NCBI GenBank assembly: GCA_964627445.1
Contig: CAZVJF010000002.1
Location: forward strand, 383,217 to 447,216
Length of the DNA stretch: 64,000 nt
Origin: Luteibaculum sp964627445
GTDB taxonomy: Bacteria; Bacteroidota; Bacteroidia; Flavobacteriales_D; Luteibaculaceae
Direction of reading: 5' to 3'
Shown: in pieces, positions 60,212 to 64,000 of the stretch
Layout of the letters: each line of letters starts with the position of its first letter
Numbering within the stretch: position 1 is the first letter of the stretch
The notes under the pieces: generated by a model
Database searches by the model: none
What the model was told of the DNA's origin: nothing
What the model saw: the letters and a program-made list of their open reading frames with translations, nothing else
Position numbers and translations under genes: made by a program

Positions 60212-60580
60212 ATGACCTTAAAACCCATAAAAACCGAAAGCGATTACCAAGAAGCACTTGCTAGACTCGAGGTAATTTTTGATGCTGAGGTAGGTACAGC
60301 AGAAAGCGATGAAGCCGATATCTTGGCGGTATTAATAGACGAGTATGAAAGAAACCATTACCCTATAGAAGCTCCCGACCCCATTGAAGCCATTAGAATT
60401 CGTATGGAAGAACTGCAATTGAAGCAGGTGGATATTGTAAAAGAGTTTGGGGGGAAAAGCAGAGTTTCGGAAATGCTAAATCGCAAGCGAAAATTGACCT
60501 TGGAAATGATTCGCTATCTGGCACAACGTCTCAATATATCAGCAAGTATCCTTATTCAGGATTATCCAATTAATGGGTAG
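60212..60580 (+). CDS. higA: HigA-type antitoxin
   Basis: A 122-residue antitoxin. LKPIKTESDYQEALARLEVIF is the toxin-binding N-terminal helix region; the Xre helix-turn-helix (about 70-120; LKQVDIVKEFGGKSRVSEML) binds DNA. The ATG at 60212 is preferred to an earlier ATG at 60164 inside higB. It should neutralise HigB and repress the operon through the palindrome at 59856. Confidence 0.92.
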   Translation: MTLKPIKTESDYQEALARLEVIFDAEVGTAESDEADILAVLIDEYERNHYPIEAPDPIEAIRIRMEELQLKQVDIVKEFGGKSRVSEMLNRKRKLTLEMIRYLAQRLNISASILIQDYPING

Positions 60581-60686
60581 TTGCTATGCCCTAGTTATTG
60601 CCGGGCACCGAGTTTTTATTTGGGAAAAGTAGGATTTTCAAGAGCGTCTTCATATCAACAGGGTTTGATACTTTTGGTCTCTGTCC

Positions 60687-61883
60687 ATGAAACTCGCCTT
60701 TTACATAGCACGGAGGTACTTGTTTGCCAAGAAGTCGCGCAACGTAATCAATTACATCTCTTTCATTTCGGGTATCATCATTGCCTTTGTGTGTACAGCA
60801 ATGGTGTTGGTGCTATCTACTTTTAACGGCATCGATGCGCTGGTAAAAGGCCTGTACAGTACCCTGGATCCACCCGTAACCATCCAACCTAAAAAAGGGC
60901 AATTCTTAGCAAATGCAAATGACCTCCAGGAAACGCTAAAAAAGGAAGAAGTAGCGCATTTTAGTCAGGTTCTAGAGGCGCAGGTGGTGTTGCAATCGGG
61001 CAAGCAGCAAATGGTGGCTACCTTGTATGGGGTGGATGAAGCCTACCTGAATATTTGCCCTTTAGCCGATGCCCTGAACTATGGCAACGCAGCCGATTTT
61101 TTTAGAGCGGGCCAGCGCAATATTATTACTGGTGCGGGTTTGCACTACCATTTGCAGCGCGGCTTTCAGTTCCCAGCTTTTGAGCCTTTGGTGGTAATGA
61201 ATATTCCGCAAGGCGCTAAAATAGCAGCCACCAACATGGGTAGTTTTAACCGCACGGCATTTAATGAAATAGGCACTTTTAGCGTAACGGCCGAGTTCGA
61301 TTTAAAATATGCTTTTATTCCTAGAGCACACTTTTTAGAGATCTTCAATTTGCCCGATTCCGCCTGCAGCTTTATTGCAGTGCAGCCACAAATGGAAGAC
61401 GGTGCAGATGACCTAAAGGCATTGCTATCAGACGCCTATACGGTGCAAAGCAGGGCCGAAAAGAACGCAGTACTCTACCAAACCAGTCAAAGCGAAAAGT
61501 GGGTTTCTTTTGCCATCTTATTCTTTATAGTGTTTGTAGCCGCATTTAACATTGTGGCCAGCTTGTGCATTTTGGTGATGGAGAAACGCAACGATTTGTT
61601 TGTACTCAAAGCCATGGGCATGAGCGAGCAGCGTGTATCCTTAGTGTTTTTTGTGCAATCGCTCCTTATTAATGGTTTGGGCATGTTGGGTGGATTGGCA
61701 TTGGGCATTGGCCTGGTTTGGTTACAGCAAAATGTGGGCTTGCTGCGCTTGCAAGGATCTGTAGTGGAGTACTACCCCGTGGCCCTAAAAACTAGCGATT
61801 TGCTCCTAGTAGTTATTACCATCCTAGGAATAGCGGTGATTACTTTTTGGCCAGTAAACCGTTTGGTAAAGAAGCTGTACTAG
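60687..61883 (+). CDS. LolC/LolE-type ABC transporter permease
   Basis: A 398-residue FtsX/MacB-superfamily permease. MKLAFYIARRYLFAKKSRNVINYIS, the first helix near 20-45, a large periplasmic domain (about 50-260) and three C-terminal helices (about 270-395; VMEKRNDLFVLKAMGMSEQRVSLVFF) are typical of lipoprotein-releasing permeases. The ATPase is not adjacent, as is common in Bacteroidota. It probably extracts outer-membrane lipoproteins. Confidence 0.88.
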   Translation: MKLAFYIARRYLFAKKSRNVINYISFISGIIIAFVCTAMVLVLSTFNGIDALVKGLYSTLDPPVTIQPKKGQFLANANDLQETLKKEEVAHFSQVLEAQVVLQSGKQQMVATLYGVDEAYLNICPLADALNYGNAADFFRAGQRNIITGAGLHYHLQRGFQFPAFEPLVVMNIPQGAKIAATNMGSFNRTAFNEIGTFSVTAEFDLKYAFIPRAHFLEIFNLPDSACSFIAVQPQMEDGADDLKALLSDAYTVQSRAEKNAVLYQTSQSEKWVSFAILFFIVFVAAFNIVASLCILVMEKRNDLFVLKAMGMSEQRVSLVFFVQSLLINGLGMLGGLALGIGLVWLQQNVGLLRLQGSVVEYYPVALKTSDLLLVVITILGIAVITFWPVNRLVKKLY

Positions 61884-61929
61884 GGAAGCAAGGATTAAAA
61901 CCATCGCTAATTGCACAAGAATTGATGCG

Positions 61930-62931
61930 CTATACCGTGGTCAACACATCAGACTCACTAAAAACCGAGGTGATTTTGTCTAAGGTTTCAAACAAAATAG
62001 CTGGGTTATCTTCGGTTACCAAGATTTGACGATAGGGCTTAAAGTTCTGTATCCCTTTAAAATAATTGGCATAATGCCTGCGCATCTCTTTTACACCAGC
62101 TGCTTCGCCTTTCCATGCAATAGACTGTTCTAGGTGAAAGCGGGTAGCCGCTACCTTTTCTGCTAATGAAGGATCGGGTAAAATCTTTCCTTCATTCATA
62201 TAGGCCTTCATTTGGTTAAAGATCCATGGGTTGCCAATAGATGCTCTCCCAACCATAATACCATCCACGCCAAAGCGGTTGCGGTATTCCAGTGCTTTTT
62301 GTGGGGTGTCTACATCGCCATTGCCAAACACCGGGATATGCATGCGGGGGTTGTTTTTTACCTCGGCAATCAGGCTCCAGTCGGCTTCGCCTTTGTACAT
62401 CTGCTTTCGTGTACGGCCGTGTATGCTTATACCTTGTATGCCCACATCTTGCAAACGCTCGGCTACTTCAACAATGTACTTGGTGTTTTCATCCCAGCCC
62501 AAACGAGTTTTTACGGTTACCGGCAGTTTGCAGCGCTTTACAATCTCGGCCGTCATTTGCACCATTTTGGGGATATCCTGCAAAATACCCGCCCCGGCAC
62601 CTTTACAAGCTACCTTTTTAACGGGGCAACCATAGTTGATATCAATGATGTCGGGATTGGAAGCTTCGGTAATTTCCGCTGCTTGGATCATGGATTCAAT
62701 CTCCGATCCAAAGATCTGAATGCCAATCGGGCGCTCATATTCGTAGATATCCAGCTTCTGCACACTTTTCGCAGCATCGCGAATTAGCCCTTCCGAAGAG
62801 ATGAATTCCGTGTACATCACATCTGCACCATGTTTCTTACACAATGCTCTAAATGGAGGGTCGCTCACGTCCTCCATGGGCGCCAACAACAAGGGAAACT
62901 CTCCAACGTTTATATTTCCGACCTTTACCAC
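61930..62931 (-). CDS. dusB: tRNA-dihydrouridine synthase B
   Basis: A 333-residue FMN enzyme of normal length. LLLAPMEDVSDPPFRALCK, then INYGCPVKKVACKGAGAG with the catalytic Cys, ISIHGRTRKQMYKG and VDGIMVGRASIGNPWIF are the signatures of the DusB group. It reduces uridines of the tRNA D-loop. Divergent from the CPBP gene, with 27 bp between start codons. Confidence 0.96.
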   Translation of the reverse strand: MVKVGNINVGEFPLLLAPMEDVSDPPFRALCKKHGADVMYTEFISSEGLIRDAAKSVQKLDIYEYERPIGIQIFGSEIESMIQAAEITEASNPDIIDINYGCPVKKVACKGAGAGILQDIPKMVQMTAEIVKRCKLPVTVKTRLGWDENTKYIVEVAERLQDVGIQGISIHGRTRKQMYKGEADWSLIAEVKNNPRMHIPVFGNGDVDTPQKALEYRNRFGVDGIMVGRASIGNPWIFNQMKAYMNEGKILPDPSLAEKVAATRFHLEQSIAWKGEAAGVKEMRRHYANYFKGIQNFKPYRQILVTEDNPAILFETLDKITSVFSESDVLTTV

Positions 62932-62958
62932 GCTACAAAATTACCAATTTATAAGCGT

Positions 62959-63906
62959 ATGCTGTCTAGCTTTGTTCGAGGCGCTCGACCCTTACAACGA
63001 GTTTTATTCTTTGTCATGTTCTCTATTGTGGTTGGAGGCGTGGTGAGTTTGCTTAGTGTAAGTCTTCTTAAAATGCTTTATGGCATTAGCCTACCGCAAG
63101 ATTATGGCTTGTTGCAAGACCTCTCCAAGCCTTGGGTTGTGGGAGCAAACAAACTGCTTTTACTAATGCAGCATGTAGGCTTTTTTGTGGTGCCTGGATT
63201 GGTATTTTTCCTGCTGATCTCGGGTTCCTGGCAAATGCAATGGCCCAGCAATACCAAAAAATGGGTGCTCATGGTGGTCTTGGGCATCGCTATATATCCA
63301 GTGATCGGTTTACTGGCATACTTAAACGAGCTTATTCCCATGTCGGAGTCTTTGGTAGCCATGGAGGATTCCGCAGGGGAGCTCACGATGGCTATTGTAA
63401 AAAGCGACTCCATTGGGGTTTTGCTTTGGAATTTGGTAGTGGTTGCAGTACTTCCGGCAGTGGGTGAGGAGTTGGTTTTTCGTGGAATTATACAACAAGA
63501 ACTAGAACGTCAGTACAGCAAACCCTGGCTAGCTATTGTGTTGTCGGCTTTGGTTTTCTCTACCCTACACATGCAGTTTGCAGGTTTTATTCCTCGGTTT
63601 GCTTTGGGTGTTTTGTTAGGATATGTGTTTTACCGCACCCGAAATATTTGGGTGCCCATCATCCTGCATTTTACCAACAATGCGTTCGCACTCATCTTAG
63701 TGTTTATAGCGCAACCGCAAGAAGCCAGCTTAGCGGAATTTGAAGCCTTCGAGTTCGATGCACTTACCATCGGAAGTTTACTGGTAGGAACTATAGTGGC
63801 TGTTTTAGTGATGCGCCACTACCTCCATGCACTAAGCCCCGAGCCAGAATCTATTGAGGTGGCATCCATGGTTCGGGTGGAAGACGAAGAAGATACGGAG
63901 GAATAA
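62959..63906 (+). CDS. CPBP-family intramembrane metalloprotease
   Basis: A 315-residue membrane protein with about eight helices. The three family motifs are visible: EELVFRG (EExxxR, near residue 179), FSTLHMQF with His, and LHFTNN with His and Asn. The ATG at 62959 is chosen, as the longer frame overlaps dusB. Related proteins (Abi/CAAX-like) cleave within membranes; bacterial targets are mostly unknown. The acidic C-terminal tail ends VRVEDEEDTEE. Confidence 0.92.
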   Translation: MLSSFVRGARPLQRVLFFVMFSIVVGGVVSLLSVSLLKMLYGISLPQDYGLLQDLSKPWVVGANKLLLLMQHVGFFVVPGLVFFLLISGSWQMQWPSNTKKWVLMVVLGIAIYPVIGLLAYLNELIPMSESLVAMEDSAGELTMAIVKSDSIGVLLWNLVVVAVLPAVGEELVFRGIIQQELERQYSKPWLAIVLSALVFSTLHMQFAGFIPRFALGVLLGYVFYRTRNIWVPIILHFTNNAFALILVFIAQPQEASLAEFEAFEFDALTIGSLLVGTIVAVLVMRHYLHALSPEPESIEVASMVRVEDEEDTEE

Positions 63907-63908
63907 GC

Positions 63909-64000
63909 CTACCGTATCAACTCAAAAGACCCTTGTAGTGTAGAGCGTATGCGTTGGTTAAAGCGCTTGGCGCTTACGTTGAAGACGTAGTCTCCCGGCT
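63909..64000 (-). CDS. C-terminal end of an unidentified protein
   Basis: The last 29 codons of a gene that runs off the right edge, reading PGDYVFNVSAKRFNQRIRST and then LQGSFELIR before TAG at 63909-63911. The stretch reads like alternating beta strands but is too short to assign. Convergent with the CPBP gene, 2 bp apart, an arrangement that supports it being coding. Confidence 0.45.
   Translation of the reverse strand, partial: PGDYVFNVSAKRFNQRIRSTLQGSFELIR

Noticed and set aside
62212..62787. A 191-residue plus-strand reading frame
   Set aside because: It lies wholly antisense to dusB, whose protein is unmistakable.
1..64000. tRNA, rRNA, CRISPR arrays, prophage or insertion sequences
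   Set aside because: No cloverleaf-like sequence, repeat-spacer array, transposase or phage structural gene was recognised by eye; a covariance-model scan would be needed to exclude small RNAs.

Overview
The window reads as a chromosomal segment of a Bacteroidota bacterium, most likely of the order Flavobacteriales. The support is direct: Bacteroidota-type -7 promoter elements (TAnnTTTG) precede many genes, Shine-Dalgarno sequences are mostly absent, and the gene content includes type IX secretion (T9SS) sorting domains of types A and B, an SprE/PorW lipoprotein, PorP/SprF and PorE-like proteins, a TonB-dependent receptor, DUF3078, and an atpB-E-F-H-A-G operon without atpD/atpC. No rRNA, tRNA, CRISPR array, prophage or insertion sequence was recognised.

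Layout. Positions 1-4.6 kb: the start of an enoyl-CoA hydratase gene, an NtrY-like histidine kinase and a T9SS cargo protein. 4.6-10.7 kb: ATP synthase operon, with an AtpZ-like gene and a bactofilin upstream. 10.7-15.9 kb: sprE (minus strand), divergent from an M23 peptidase and a GH3-family ligase. 16.0-23.2 kb: a large Ig/PKD adhesin with a type B sorting domain, its SprF partner and a PorE-like OmpA protein. 23.2-30.5 kb: dxr, rseP, a cation/proton antiporter, a LytTR response regulator, DUF3078, an Hpt protein, an FAD oxidoreductase and mce. 30.5-38.6 kb: mscS, a small lipoprotein, two tandem lipoprotein paralogues and a 1722-residue T9SS protein. 38.9-46.5 kb: thioredoxin, CNNM/CorC, DUF3127, a Crp/Fnr regulon with a YgaP-like membrane gene and a rhodanese, DUF983, a TonB receptor and two tandem hemolysin III genes. 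46.6-53.9 kb: a PLP-fold enzyme, an overlapping cluster of FkbM methyltransferase plus unknown genes, DUF3137, an outer-membrane-like protein and two decayed genes. 54.0-64 kb: a GT39 transferase, NDH-2, small membrane proteins, hflX, rbfA, a HigBA toxin-antitoxin pair, a LolC/E-type permease, dusB and a CPBP protease.

The strongest new observations are: (1) a small regulon in which a Crp/Fnr protein, a free rhodanese and a two-helix YgaP-like membrane protein are linked by two near-identical TGTGA-N6-TYACC operators, one of them exactly equidistant from two divergent -7 elements; (2) two adjacent genes (a Crp/Fnr regulator and a membrane/SRPBCC protein) that have both decayed by frameshifts, one at a seven-C run; (3) a giant T9SS hydrolase-like protein that appears to have lost the four residues containing its nucleophilic serine; (4) a run of duplicated lipoproteins beside that protein, including a truncated member; and (5) a HigBA module, with a perfect palindromic operator, apparently inserted between rbfA and a permease gene.
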